Shown in pieces: positions 29,101 through 36,799 of a stretch of DNA of 64,000 bases. Origin of the DNA: Clostridium beijerinckii. Lineage in GTDB: Bacteria; Bacillota; Clostridia; Clostridiales; Clostridiaceae. The notes under the pieces are model-generated. The model saw only the letters and a program-made list of their open reading frames with translations. It was not told the DNA's origin and made no database searches. The stretch spans positions 1,364,001-1,428,000 of the forward strand of contig NZ_CP144906.1 in assembly GCF_036699995.1 (NCBI RefSeq), in the 5' to 3' direction. Positions within the stretch are counted from its first letter, which is position 1; each line of letters begins with the position of its first letter. A program made the position numbers and the translations under genes.

Positions 29101-29708
29101 AGATAACAAAACTTGGAGTAGTAAATTTAGCGGCAATAGAAGAGTATGAAGAAATTAAAGAAAAGTATGAGTTTATGTCTACTCAGGCAGAGGATTTAGA
29201 AAATGCCAAGAGGGAATTAAATGCTGTTATTGAAGAAATGACTAATGAAATGAAAAGTTTATTTAAAGAAAACTTCAAAATATTGAATTATAATTTTGAT
29301 AAAACTTTTAAAGATTTGTTTAAAGGTGGAAGTGCTGAGCTTATTTTAGGTGAAGGCGACGAGCTTACAGCTAATATTGACATAAATGTAGAGCCGCCAG
29401 GAAAAAAACTTCAAAATATTAATCTAATGTCTGGTGGAGAGAAGGTTTTATCTGCAATAGCTTTACTTTTTGCAATTTTAAAGATGAAACCAACGCCTTT
29501 CTGTATATTGGATGAAATAGAAGCGGCTTTAGATGATGCAAATGTATATAGATATGCAGAGTTCCTAAAAATGTTCTCTCAAAATACTCAATTTATAATT
29601 ATAACTCATAGAAAGGGAACTATGGAGGTAAGTGATATTATATATGGAGTAACAATGGAAGAGAAAGGTGTATCAAAGGTAGTTTCAGTAGACTTTTCCG
29701 ATAGCTAG
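26151..29708 (+). CDS. smc: Chromosome segregation SMC ATPase
   Basis: Condensin core protein, 1185 aa. Walker A GPNGSGKSN is at 31-39. Two long coiled-coil arms, rich in Lys/Glu, flank a hinge near residues 500-660 (LGEIFTVGKKYEVAIEIALG ... PGGALTGGS). The C-terminal head has the ABC signature LMSGGEK (1092-1098) and Walker B FCILDE (1117-1122). Length is typical. It lies in the conserved rnc-smc-ftsY order. No scpA or scpB is in the window. Confidence 0.97.
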   Translation: MFLKSLEIRGFKSFADKTELKFKQGVTAVVGPNGSGKSNISDAVRWVLGEQSVKVLRGGKMEDVIFAGTQFRKPVGLAQVSLTLDNSDEKLATEYNEVVVSRRIFRSGESEYLINNSKCRLKDVINLFMDTGIGKEGYSLIGQGKIEAILSGKPEDRRNLLEEAAGIVKFKNRKEEAEKKLSNTDENLVRINDILSTYEERIEPLRIEREKALEFTDLSNNLKKKEVSLIVHTIDKMEEELKGFNEDLNLKIKEIEDKRKEVSNYKSQLKELELKIEKLEKKNLEEKEKYYSLKETVSEDEKSIELYKERIKSFEEKINRNNYELDDILVKVNQLNENKKLLESELSERLKEQRLREEDIVSLEENNIKSSKELKSIDEEIKSLREGEFELLRSNSDMKNEITMLNKDLSLREEKKETLNSSISFLENNIVINLATYKDLTNEIEKNKDNIKLLNMQIVEHKKKIGSLSANLTKKENELRELSGTLTKLDANRSMLENLEKHYEGYNRSVKSLMELIHRERITAANDTKVLGEIFTVGKKYEVAIEIALGAAISNVITKNEEIAKVLIGYLKKNSLGRATFLPLNIIKGKKLELDRSITEANGYIGIASDIISYDKEYKNIMDYSLGRTIICSDMDCALNIARIGKYNYRIVTLDGEIINPGGALTGGSIKGKNSNVLGRKREIEELVLDISNKKEKYEELKILVQDIKKEIQNLDEDMLNKRDEVHEKNIELTKKESEIKGLQSDTDKLKRNLETAKEEIKRIAGEREAILEKIRAKESEVQVIESENTANKSKSIELEQLMKIKVQEVNDSDTKLTEMKISKAKLDEAIENKKNEFLRIEKEIKDLEIKNELLNNENEENKKNIESLNLDIKAKNKNIEENNINISNLEVNFKDDEILKEKLKQEFKEKDNVISGILDEVSLKEMEVNKREVIKAKKENDREHVYKKLNEELELTYAEALDKCEPVVDEEALKQEIFVTKGKITKLGVVNLAAIEEYEEIKEKYEFMSTQAEDLENAKRELNAVIEEMTNEMKSLFKENFKILNYNFDKTFKDLFKGGSAELILGEGDELTANIDINVEPPGKKLQNINLMSGGEKVLSAIALLFAILKMKPTPFCILDEIEAALDDANVYRYAEFLKMFSQNTQFIIITHRKGTMEVSDIIYGVTMEEKGVSKVVSVDFSDS

Positions 29709-29773
29709 CATACGTAAACCGTCTACTTATAATGAGAGGTAACGGCTGCAAGCTTCTGGATTAGTTCGACTAA

Positions 29774-29803
29774 GATTTAAGATAAGATAACTTATCTTAA
29801 ATC
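29774..29803 (+). other. Perfect 13-bp hairpin between smc and ftsY
   Basis: GATTTAAGATAAG (29774-29786), loop ATAA, CTTATCTTAAATC (29791-29803). No T-tract follows, so it is not a normal terminator. It may stabilise or process the smc-ftsY mRNA. Confidence 0.6.
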
Positions 29804-29846
29804 AAGTTTCACTCGAGCAGAAAATTTTAATTAGGAGGAAATGAAT

Positions 29847-30755
29847 TTGTTTGGAAATTTATTTAATAAACTAAAAGAGGGATTAGCAAAGACAAGAGAT
29901 GGATTGACCGATAAGATAAATGAGGCCTTAAATTTGGCAGTAACTATAGATGAGGATTTATATGAGGAATTAGAAGAAATATTAATCATGTCTGATATCG
30001 GTATGGACACAACAGTAGATATTATAGAAAGATTAAGGGTTAAAATCAGAAAAGAAAAAATAAACGATCCTCAAGAAGTAAAACCGGCATTAAAAGAAGT
30101 AATTAGAGATATATTACTTGAAGGTACATATGAAGATGACGAAAAAGAAAAGAAAGTAATGCTTATAATTGGGGTAAATGGTGTTGGTAAAACTACATCT
30201 ATAGGAAAACTTGCAGCAAAGAATAAACAAGAAGGAAAAAAAGTATTACTGGCAGCAGCTGATACATTTAGAGCTGCTGCTATTGATCAGCTTGAAGTAT
30301 GGAGTTCTAGAGCTGAAGTTGATATAGTTAAACATCAGGAAGGATCGGATCCGGCTGCGGTTGTTTTCGATGCAATAGAAGCGTCAAAGGCTAGAAATGT
30401 TGATTTATTAATATGTGATACGGCTGGAAGGCTTCATAATAAAAAGAACTTAATGAATGAGCTTGAAAAGATAAACAGAATAATTGATAGGGAATTGCAA
30501 GGTTATAGAAAAGAAACATTACTAGTTTTAGATGCAACAACAGGTCAAAATGCTGTTATTCAAGCAAAGCAGTTCATGGAAGCTTGTCCGATAGATGGAA
30601 TAATATTAACTAAATTAGATGGAACAGCAAAAGGTGGCGTTGTTTTATCTATAAAGCAAAGCTTAAATATTCCTGTTAGATACATAGGAGTCGGGGAAGG
30701 CATTGATGATCTTCAAAAATTTGATGCAGAAGGATTTGCTGAAGCATTAATATAG
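29847..30755 (+). CDS. ftsY: Signal recognition particle receptor FtsY
   Basis: SRP receptor GTPase that brings ribosome-SRP complexes to the membrane. The 302-aa protein has the N domain, then GVNGVGKTTSIGKLA (P-loop), DTFRAAAIDQL, DTAGR and TKLDGTAKGG. I prefer TTG 29847, 8 nt after AGGAGG, giving MFGNLFNKLKEGL; the ATG at 29841 is only 2 nt from the Shine-Dalgarno. The acidic A domain is very short, as in other Firmicutes. Confidence 0.95.
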   Translation: MFGNLFNKLKEGLAKTRDGLTDKINEALNLAVTIDEDLYEELEEILIMSDIGMDTTVDIIERLRVKIRKEKINDPQEVKPALKEVIRDILLEGTYEDDEKEKKVMLIIGVNGVGKTTSIGKLAAKNKQEGKKVLLAAADTFRAAAIDQLEVWSSRAEVDIVKHQEGSDPAAVVFDAIEASKARNVDLLICDTAGRLHNKKNLMNELEKINRIIDRELQGYRKETLLVLDATTGQNAVIQAKQFMEACPIDGIILTKLDGTAKGGVVLSIKQSLNIPVRYIGVGEGIDDLQKFDAEGFAEALI

Positions 30756-30763
30756 GGTTAGAT

Positions 30764-30804
30764 AAGAAATAATAGGCCAGTATGTTTGGTCTATTATTTT
30801 CTTT
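30764..30804 (+). terminator. Terminator after ftsY, built from family C repeat ends
   Basis: 13-bp stem AAATAATAGGCCA (30767-30779) / TGGTCTATTATTT (30787-30799, one G-U) then TCTTT. Its arms match the ends of the family C elements at 8599-8803 and 48952-49170. The remaining spacer (30805-31170) is very A+T-rich without an ORF. Confidence 0.8.
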
Positions 30805-31178
30805 CATTGCGTTAGGAAATTATAATGAGGTCAAATATACGAATAACTTTTAAAAGTGGCGAAATGTGCACGGTTTTGGAAGTGGATTTTCTTGTGTGTC
30901 TTAAAAATATTTCTAGAAAAATATATAAAAATTAAACTATGTTTAAATGTTTATACGAAAATATATTTCTATAAACACATTTTTAAAGGTACATAGGTTT
31001 ATATAAAAATAGTTTCAAAGATTCATATTTTTAAATATACATATGAAAATATGTAAATATTTATTGGAAACATCAGGGGTTCAAGGTTTTTGATTATGAA
31101 TATACAAAATATAAGCAATTTAAAAATCATTAATTGTATCAAAAAACTTGAGATATAGAGCCTAGGTGTAAAAAAATA

Positions 31179-31208
31179 AAAGTGTTAAGTAAAAATACTT
31201 GACACTTT
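31179..31208. promoter_or_regulatory. 13-bp dyad overlapping the -35 box of ylxM-ffh
   Basis: AAAGTGTTAAGTA (31179-31191) / TACTTGACACTTT (31196-31208), one mismatch, 4-nt AAAA centre. The right arm contains the TTGACA -35 box. The position is that of a repressor operator; no known regulator site matches in my memory. Confidence 0.5.
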
Positions 31209-31227
31209 GAAATAATCCTGTTAAAAT
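31199..31227 (+). promoter_or_regulatory. Promoter of ylxM-ffh
   Basis: Consensus TTGACA (31199-31204), 17-bp spacer, TAAAAT (31222-31227). Start codon of ylxM is 24 nt further on, after AAGGTGAT. Confidence 0.85.
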
Positions 31228-31251
31228 CTCTTTTGTGGGTAAGGTGATTAA

Positions 31252-31581
31252 ATGGAAGATAGAGTTGAGATTTCGTTACTTATGGATTTTTATGGTCCGT
31301 TATTAACAGAAAAGCAAAGTGAAATTATGCAGTGGTATTATAATGATGATTTATCGTTAGCTGAAATAGCTGAGCTTAATCAAACGAGTCGTCAGGCTAT
31401 TCATGATTTAATCAAAAGATGTTATAAACAACTTCTCTCCTATGAACGTAAACTTAACTTACTTCAAAAGAGTATAAATAGAAAAAAGGAAATTATGAAT
31501 TTTTTAGAACACTTAAAAAATAAATATTCCATAGATGATGAGGATATTATAAAATATAAAGAAAAGCTAGAAAATTTATAA
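31252..31581 (+). CDS. ylxM: YlxM family helix-turn-helix protein (UPF0122)
   Basis: A 109-aa protein with a sigma-70 region 4-like HTH ([39 protein letters not shown]). It is always encoded next to ffh in Firmicutes and may modulate SRP; YlxM of Streptococcus stimulates Ffh GTPase activity. The downstream gap to ffh is 12 nt, so they share a transcript. Confidence 0.93.
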   Translation: MEDRVEISLLMDFYGPLLTEKQSEIMQWYYNDDLSLAEIAELNQTSRQAIHDLIKRCYKQLLSYERKLNLLQKSINRKKEIMNFLEHLKNKYSIDDEDIIKYKEKLENL

Positions 31582-31593
31582 GGAGGAGTAAAC

Positions 31594-32946
31594 ATGGCTT
31601 TCGAAGGATTAGGTGAAAAATTACAGGAGACTTTTAGAAAATTAAAAGGTAAAGGAAAGTTGACTGAAAAAGATATAAAAGAAGCCATGAGAGAAGTAAA
31701 GCTTGCCTTACTAGAAGCAGATGTTAACTATAAAGTTGTTAAACAATTTATTTCTTCTGTTAGTTCTAAATGTGTTGGAAGTGAAGTTCTTGAAAGTCTA
31801 ACACCAGGACAACATGTAATAAAGATAGTTAATGAAGAACTTACTAATCTTATGGGTGGAACTGAAAGTAAACTTAATTATAGTAGTTCAGGACTTACAG
31901 TTATAATGTTAGTTGGATTACAAGGAGCAGGTAAGACTACTATGTGTGGTAAACTTGCGTTAAACCTTAGAAAAAATAATAAAAAACCATTATTAGTGGC
32001 TTGTGATATTTATAGACCAGCAGCTATAAAGCAATTAGAAGTTGTAGGAAAACAAATCGAAATTCCAGTATTTTCGATGGGAGATAAAGTAAACCCTGTT
32101 GAAATTGCAAAGAATGCAATCACTCATGCAAAAGATAATGGAAATAATGTAGTTATCATAGATACTGCAGGTAGACTTCACATTGATGAAGAATTAATGC
32201 AGGAACTAAAAAATATAAAAGATAATGTAAACCCATCAGAAATATTATTAGTTGTTGATGCTATGACAGGTCAAGATGCTGTTAATGTTGCAGAAAACTT
32301 TAATAATGATTTAGATTTAAGTGGAGTTATTTTAACAAAACTAGATGGTGATACTAGAGGTGGAGCTGCACTGTCAATTAAAACTATAATTGATAAGCCA
32401 ATCAAATATGCCGGTGTTGGCGAAAAAATGAATGATTTTGAAGTGTTCCATCCTGATAGAATGGCATCAAGAATTTTAGGAATGGGTGATGTATTATCGC
32501 TTATTGAAAAAGCTCAAGAAGCCATTGATGAAAAGGAAGCAGCTGATTTAGGTAAGAGAATGTTAAATCAAGAATTTAACTTTGAAGATTATCTAATGGC
32601 AATGGAACAAATGAAAAAGCTTGGACCTTTAAATAAAATTATGGAAATGATACCTGGCTTGAATTCAAAGGAACTTCAAGGAGTTGACTTTGATAAGGGG
32701 ACTGAGGCTCTTGATAAGACTAAGGCGATTATTCAATCAATGACACTAAAAGAAAGAAGAAATCCAAGCCTTATACTAAAATCTCCATCAAGAAAAAGCA
32801 GAATAGCTAAAGGATCAGGTACTAATATACAAGAAGTTAATAAACTCATGAAGGGCTATGAAATGATGAAAAAGAACATGAAGCAAATGAAGTCATTCCA
32901 GAAGCAGGCAAAGAAAGGCGGCCTATTTGGCAAGTTACCTTTCTAA
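31594..32946 (+). CDS. ffh: Signal recognition particle protein Ffh
   Basis: SRP54 homologue that binds 4.5S/scRNA and signal peptides. The 450-aa protein has an N domain, the G domain with GLQGAGKTT (108-116), DTAGR and TKLDGDTRGG, and a methionine-rich M domain ending in KKNMKQMKSFQKQAKKGG. AAGGAGGAG precedes the ATG. Length is normal. The partner FtsY is encoded 840 nt upstream. Confidence 0.97.
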   Translation: MAFEGLGEKLQETFRKLKGKGKLTEKDIKEAMREVKLALLEADVNYKVVKQFISSVSSKCVGSEVLESLTPGQHVIKIVNEELTNLMGGTESKLNYSSSGLTVIMLVGLQGAGKTTMCGKLALNLRKNNKKPLLVACDIYRPAAIKQLEVVGKQIEIPVFSMGDKVNPVEIAKNAITHAKDNGNNVVIIDTAGRLHIDEELMQELKNIKDNVNPSEILLVVDAMTGQDAVNVAENFNNDLDLSGVILTKLDGDTRGGAALSIKTIIDKPIKYAGVGEKMNDFEVFHPDRMASRILGMGDVLSLIEKAQEAIDEKEAADLGKRMLNQEFNFEDYLMAMEQMKKLGPLNKIMEMIPGLNSKELQGVDFDKGTEALDKTKAIIQSMTLKERRNPSLILKSPSRKSRIAKGSGTNIQEVNKLMKGYEMMKKNMKQMKSFQKQAKKGGLFGKLPF

Positions 32947-32998
32947 GCATTAGAGTTAAAATATATATTTATTATCCTTTAAAGGAGGTGAAATTAAA

Positions 32999-33244
32999 AT
33001 GGCAGTAAAAATCAGATTAAGAAGAATGGGTGCTAAGAAAGCTCCTTTCTATAGAATAATTGTTGCAGATTCAAGAGCACCAAGAGATGGTAAGTTCATC
33101 GATGAAATTGGATACTATAATCCATTAACTGAACCAGTTGAAGTTAAAATCAACGAAGAAAAAGCTAATGAATGGTTATCTAATGGAGCACAACCAACAG
33201 AAGTAGTTAAGAGACTTTTCAATAATGCAGGTCTTACTAAGTAA
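32999..33244 (+). CDS. rpsP: Ribosomal protein bS16
   Basis: An 81-aa small-subunit protein starting [20 protein letters not shown], a strongly conserved S16 N-terminus. AAAGGAGGTG is the SD and is part of a CCTTTAAAGG palindrome, which might mask it. The ffh-rpsP-khpA-rimM-trmD-rplS order is conserved. Confidence 0.97.
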   Translation: MAVKIRLRRMGAKKAPFYRIIVADSRAPRDGKFIDEIGYYNPLTEPVEVKINEEKANEWLSNGAQPTEVVKRLFNNAGLTK

Positions 33245-33249
33245 TTTTT

Positions 33250-33292
33250 GGAGGTGAATTCTACAGTTAGTACATACTAATTGTAGGCGTTT
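33250..33292 (+). promoter_or_regulatory. Hairpin-split ribosome-binding site of khpA
   Basis: GGAGG lies at 33250-33254 but the start codon is at 33293. The gap holds an 11-bp hairpin, CTACAGTTAGT (33261-33271) / ACTAATTGTAG (33276-33286, one G-U). Six nucleotides remain on each side, so folding would bring the SD to about 12 nt from ATG. Confidence 0.6.
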
Positions 33293-33520
33293 ATGAAGGA
33301 ATTAGTTGAATTTATGGCTAAATCCCTTGTTGATAACCCAGATGCAGTTACTGTTAATGAAGTAGATGGAGAACAATCCATAATACTTGAATTAAAAGTT
33401 GCACCAGAAGATATGGGTAAGATTATAGGTAAGCAAGGAAGAATTGCGAAAGCTATAAGAACAGTTATAAAAGCTGCAGCAGTTAAACAGAATAAACGAG
33501 TTATAGTAGAAATCATCTAA
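33293..33520 (+). CDS. khpA: KH-domain RNA-binding protein KhpA (YlqC)
   Basis: A 75-aa single KH domain with the [18 protein letters not shown] loop (GxxG type). KhpA works with KhpB/Jag in RNA binding and cell elongation in other Firmicutes. The start [17 protein letters not shown] aligns with the family N-terminus, supporting ATG 33293 even though the SD is 38 nt away across a hairpin. Confidence 0.93.
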   Translation: MKELVEFMAKSLVDNPDAVTVNEVDGEQSIILELKVAPEDMGKIIGKQGRIAKAIRTVIKAAAVKQNKRVIVEII

Positions 33521-33525
33521 AAATT

Positions 33526-33552
33526 GAGAGTTAGGGTAACCTAACTCTTTTT
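33526..33552 (+). terminator. Terminator after khpA
   Basis: Stem GAGTTAGG (33528-33535) / CCTAACTC (33540-33547), loop GTAA, tail TTTTT. Confidence 0.9.
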
Positions 33553-33565
33553 AAATATACACATT

Positions 33566-33800
33566 AGAAAAAAGCGCGCAAGCGCAACCAAGATCATTTA
33601 ATTGTAAAAAGCGCATAAGCGTAACTGAGAACATTTCGATTATAAAAAAAGCGCGCAAGCGCAACCAAAATCATTTAACTATAAAAAAGCGCATAAGTGC
33701 AACTGAGAACATTTTGTCTATAAAAATGCGCGTCAGCACAATTAAGATTAATTCGCATATGAAAAAGCGCACATATATGAGAAGAGTGTGCTTAACAATT
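33566..33800 (+). repeat. Tandem array of 39-bp-period GCGC repeats, family B
   Basis: About six units with the GCGC core starting at 33574, 33611, 33651, 33689, 33728 and 33767, spaced 37-40 bp. The typical unit has AAAAAGCGCGCAAGCGCAAC then a variable AGATCATTT tail. Alternate units resemble each other more (GCGCGCAAGCGC versus GCGCATAAGCGT). There are no unique spacers, so this is not CRISPR. The last part at 33790-33815 forms CTTAACAA/TTGTTAAG. Confidence 0.85.
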
Positions 33801-33890
33801 CGGAACTTGTTAAGTGAAACTAAGATCATATAGGCAATCTAATATCTTTAACAATGAGTTCAAGGAAAAAAGTATATAATAATTTATATA

Positions 33891-34020
33891 GGGCATAATC
33901 AAAAAAATAATGGATTTTGGTATAAGATACTATTAAAAATAACAACAAGTCAGCATGCTGGTCTATTTTCGTCATATGCGTCTCTAAGTTATTTTATGCC
34001 ATTATTCTTCTTATGCTTAA
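33891..34020. repeat. Palindromic dispersed element, family C, copy 2 (short)
   Basis: About 130 bp starting GGGCATAATC and ending in the complement of TTAAGCATAAGAAGAATAAT. The ends match copy 1 (8599-8803); the centre has CAGCATGCTG and is shorter. Confidence 0.6.
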
Positions 34021-34035
34021 AATGAGGTGAAAAGA

Positions 34036-34533
34036 GTGGGAAATTTATTTAAAATTGGTCAGATTATAAATACACATGGAATTAAAGGCGAAGTTAAAGT
34101 GTATCCTCTAACAGAAGATGTAAATAAATTTAAACGTCTAAAAACTGTTTTAGTAGGTGGAGAGGAAAAGGAAATACTAGGAGTTAAATTCCAAAAAGAT
34201 AGAGTTATACTAAAAATTGAAGGTATAGACTCTATGAATGATGCTGAAACTTACAAGCAAAAATATATTGAAATACCACGCGAAAATGAGCCAGAACTTC
34301 CATCTGACACATATTATGTTTCTGATTTAAAAGAATGTACTATATATGATACTAATGAAAAAGAAATTGGAAGAATTTTCGATGTAATAAGCACTCCTAA
34401 CAATGATGTATATTGGATTAAGGAACCTAAGGAACTATTAATACCAGTTCTTAGAGATATAGTTCTAGATATAGATATAAACTTGAAAAAAATCATTATT
34501 AAGCCAGTAGGTGAATGGCAAGATGAAGATTAG
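34036..34533 (+). CDS. rimM: 16S rRNA processing protein RimM
   Basis: 30S maturation factor that binds S19. The 165-aa protein has the N-terminal [21 protein letters not shown] region and a C-terminal PRC-barrel ([10 protein letters not shown] ... LIPVLRDIV). I start at GTG 34036, 5 nt after GAGGTGA; the upstream GTG at 34027 lies in that Shine-Dalgarno. It overlaps trmD by 11 nt. Confidence 0.95.
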   Translation: MGNLFKIGQIINTHGIKGEVKVYPLTEDVNKFKRLKTVLVGGEEKEILGVKFQKDRVILKIEGIDSMNDAETYKQKYIEIPRENEPELPSDTYYVSDLKECTIYDTNEKEIGRIFDVISTPNNDVYWIKEPKELLIPVLRDIVLDIDINLKKIIIKPVGEWQDED

Positions 34534-35242
34534 CATATTAACGTTATTTCCAGAAATGTTTTCTATTTTCGATCATAGTATAATAGGAAGAGCAAGAGAA
34601 AACAACATAGTAGATTTAGAAACGCTAAACATAAGAGATTATACGTTAAACAAACATAAAAAAGTCGATGATTATCCTTATGGGGGCGGTGCTGGAATGG
34701 TTATGGCACCTCAGCCTATAGTTGATACTATAAGGGACGCAAAGTTAAGTAATAAAGGGAAGGTTGTTTTCTTAGGGCCGAGAGGAAAAACTTTCAACCA
34801 AGAGATTGCTAAAGAGCTTTCTAAGGAAGAAGGACTAATATTTTTATGTGGACATTATGAAGGAATAGATGAAAGAGTTTATAAGCATATAGATATGGAA
34901 ATTTCACTTGGAGATTTTGTGCTGACTGGCGGAGAGATGGCTGCAATTCCGGTGATTGATTGTATATTAAGATTAATTCCAGGTGTTTTGGGAAAAGAAG
35001 AGAGTTTTATGGAAGAGTCATTTTATAATGGACTTTTAGAATATCCACAATACACTAGACCAGAAGAGTTTGAAGGAGATAAGGTGCCTGAAATTCTGTT
35101 ATCTGGGCATCATGAAAATATAAGAAAATGGAGAAGACTTAAGTCTCTTGAGGTAACAAAGAAGATTAGACCCGATTTATATAAGAAAATTACATTAACC
35201 AAAGAAGATATTAAAATATTAAAAAATAACAATAATAAATAA
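34523..35242 (+). CDS. trmD: tRNA (guanine37-N1)-methyltransferase
   Basis: SPOUT enzyme making m1G37 to prevent frameshifting. The 239-aa protein starts [13 protein letters not shown], the canonical N-terminus, so I use ATG 34523 rather than GTG 34511. Knot motifs are [12 protein letters not shown] and [11 protein letters not shown]. It is coupled to rimM. Confidence 0.96.
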   Translation: MKISILTLFPEMFSIFDHSIIGRARENNIVDLETLNIRDYTLNKHKKVDDYPYGGGAGMVMAPQPIVDTIRDAKLSNKGKVVFLGPRGKTFNQEIAKELSKEEGLIFLCGHYEGIDERVYKHIDMEISLGDFVLTGGEMAAIPVIDCILRLIPGVLGKEESFMEESFYNGLLEYPQYTRPEEFEGDKVPEILLSGHHENIRKWRRLKSLEVTKKIRPDLYKKITLTKEDIKILKNNNNK

Positions 35243-35248
35243 TTTTTG

Positions 35249-35277
35249 TTGAAATATAAAAAATTATGTGATAATAT
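35249..35277 (+). promoter_or_regulatory. Promoter of rplS
   Basis: TTGAAA (35249-35254), 17-bp spacer, TAATAT (35272-35277), just after the trmD stop. Confidence 0.75.
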
Positions 35278-35282
35278 TAAGT

Positions 35283-35345
35283 TTGTGCTAGTACGGGCGT
35301 TCCGCTGTCATACATATGTGTTAAGAACGTCAAATTATCGTTAAG
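35283..35345 (+). promoter_or_regulatory. Structured leader of rplS (candidate L19 leader)
   Basis: The transcript leader contains GGCGTTC (35296-35302) paired with GAACGTC (35325-35331), with an inner CATA...TGTG helix. L19 autoregulatory leaders are known in low-GC Gram-positives; match to that family is untested. Confidence 0.5.
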
Positions 35346-35358
35346 GAGGGAATGCACA

Positions 35359-35709
35359 ATGAACGAAATAATAAGAGCTATAGAAGCTGAACAAATCAGA
35401 ACTGACTTACCTAAATTTGCTATCGGGGATACTATAAAGGTATACGTTAAGATTCAAGAAGGTAACAAAGAAAGAATTCAAATGTTCGAAGGTACTGTTA
35501 TCAAAAAACAAAATGGTGGTTTAAGAGAAACTTTCACTGTAAGAAGAGTTGCTTACGGAACTGGAGTTGAAAGAACATTCCCAATGAATGCACCAATCAT
35601 CGACAAAATTGAAATCGCTAGAAAAGGTAAAGTTAGAAGAGCTAAACTTTACTACTTAAGAGATAGAGTTGGTAAGGCTGCTAAAGTTAAAGAATTATTA
35701 ACTAGATAG
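35359..35709 (+). CDS. rplS: Ribosomal protein bL19
   Basis: A 116-aa large-subunit protein at the 30S-50S interface. The sequence [26 protein letters not shown] and the C-terminal [20 protein letters not shown] are standard L19. AAGGAGGG precedes ATG. It has its own promoter and terminator. Confidence 0.97.
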   Translation: MNEIIRAIEAEQIRTDLPKFAIGDTIKVYVKIQEGNKERIQMFEGTVIKKQNGGLRETFTVRRVAYGTGVERTFPMNAPIIDKIEIARKGKVRRAKLYYLRDRVGKAAKVKELLTR

Positions 35710-35715
35710 TATTTG

Positions 35716-35743
35716 AAAAGGGGACTGTTTCAGTCCTTTTTTT
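35716..35743 (+). terminator. Terminator after rplS
   Basis: Stem with core GGACTG / CAGTCC, flanked by A and T runs, tail TTTTTTT. Confidence 0.9.
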
Positions 35744-35935
35744 ATTATATAAGAAAAATAATATTAATACGTGATTAATGTACAATTAAAGCAAGGAAAA
35801 GCCGAGGGATTTTTTAAGAATAGGATTAGAAAATTACTAAGTCATTTTAGTATAAATTTCTTACAGGGTATCCTAAAGGCATGAAATGTGAATTGTGTAT
35901 TTTGAACTGAAAAATAAATTTAAGGAGGAATTCAT

Positions 35936-36799
35936 ATGGCAATTAATTGGTTTCCGGGACATATGAAAAAAACTCAAAGAGAAATTAAAGAAAACTTGAA
36001 ATTGGTAGATGCTGTAATTGAAATAAGAGATGCAAGAATTCCAAGAAGTTCTGCGAATCCTGATATTGAAAAATTGTTAGAGGGAAAACCAAGAATTATA
36101 CTTTTAAATAAGAGTGATTTAACCGATGGTAGAGTTACAAAAGAGTGGATAAATTATTTAACTAAAGATGATGTTAAAGTATTAGAGGTTAATTGTTTAA
36201 AAGGTGATGGACTTAAGAATATAAAGCCTACATTGCTAACATTACTTAAGGAAAAGCATGATAGATTAAAGGCAAAAGGTATGGTTAACATAACAATGAG
36301 AGTAATGGTTGTTGGAATACCTAACGTAGGCAAATCTACATTTATCAATAAAATGGCTAGAAATAATATAGCTAAAACAGGTGATAGGCCAGGAGTTACT
36401 AAGAGCAAACAATGGATTAAAACAGGAATGGGGATTGAAATGCTAGATACCCCAGGAGTGTTATGGCCTAGATTTGAAGATGATGAAACAGCTTTGAATT
36501 TAGCTTTTACTGGTGCTATAAAAGATGAAATAATGGATATAGAAGAATTAGCTTTGAAACTTGTTGAAAGATTACAAAGTAATTATGAAGAGAAATTAAA
36601 AGAAAGATATAAACTTAAAGAAGTTTTTGAAAATCCATTAGATACATTAGATGCTATAGGCAAAAAAAGAGGTACTTTAATTTCTGGAGGACAAATTGAC
36701 TATAATAGAATAGCTGTTATACTACTTGACGAATTCAGGGGAGGAAAAATGGGCAATATCACATTGGAGCGCCCAACAGAAGAAAATGATACAGTTTAA
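35936..36799 (+). CDS. rbgA: Ribosome biogenesis GTPase RbgA (YlqF)
   Basis: Circularly permuted GTPase for late 50S assembly. The 287-aa protein has INWFPGHMKKT at the N-terminus, NKSD (58-61), GIPNVGKST (127-135) and DTPGVLWP. AGGAGG precedes ATG. It overlaps rnhB by 14 nt. Confidence 0.96.
   Translation: MAINWFPGHMKKTQREIKENLKLVDAVIEIRDARIPRSSANPDIEKLLEGKPRIILLNKSDLTDGRVTKEWINYLTKDDVKVLEVNCLKGDGLKNIKPTLLTLLKEKHDRLKAKGMVNITMRVMVVGIPNVGKSTFINKMARNNIAKTGDRPGVTKSKQWIKTGMGIEMLDTPGVLWPRFEDDETALNLAFTGAIKDEIMDIEELALKLVERLQSNYEEKLKERYKLKEVFENPLDTLDAIGKKRGTLISGGQIDYNRIAVILLDEFRGGKMGNITLERPTEENDTV

Noticed and set aside
30805..31170. Possible small RNA in the ftsY-ylxM spacer
   Set aside because: Only very A+T-rich sequence, with no promoter-terminator pair that I can support.
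33566..33800. CRISPR-like array
   Set aside because: Units are contiguous with a drifting period and no unique spacers; no cas genes are nearby.
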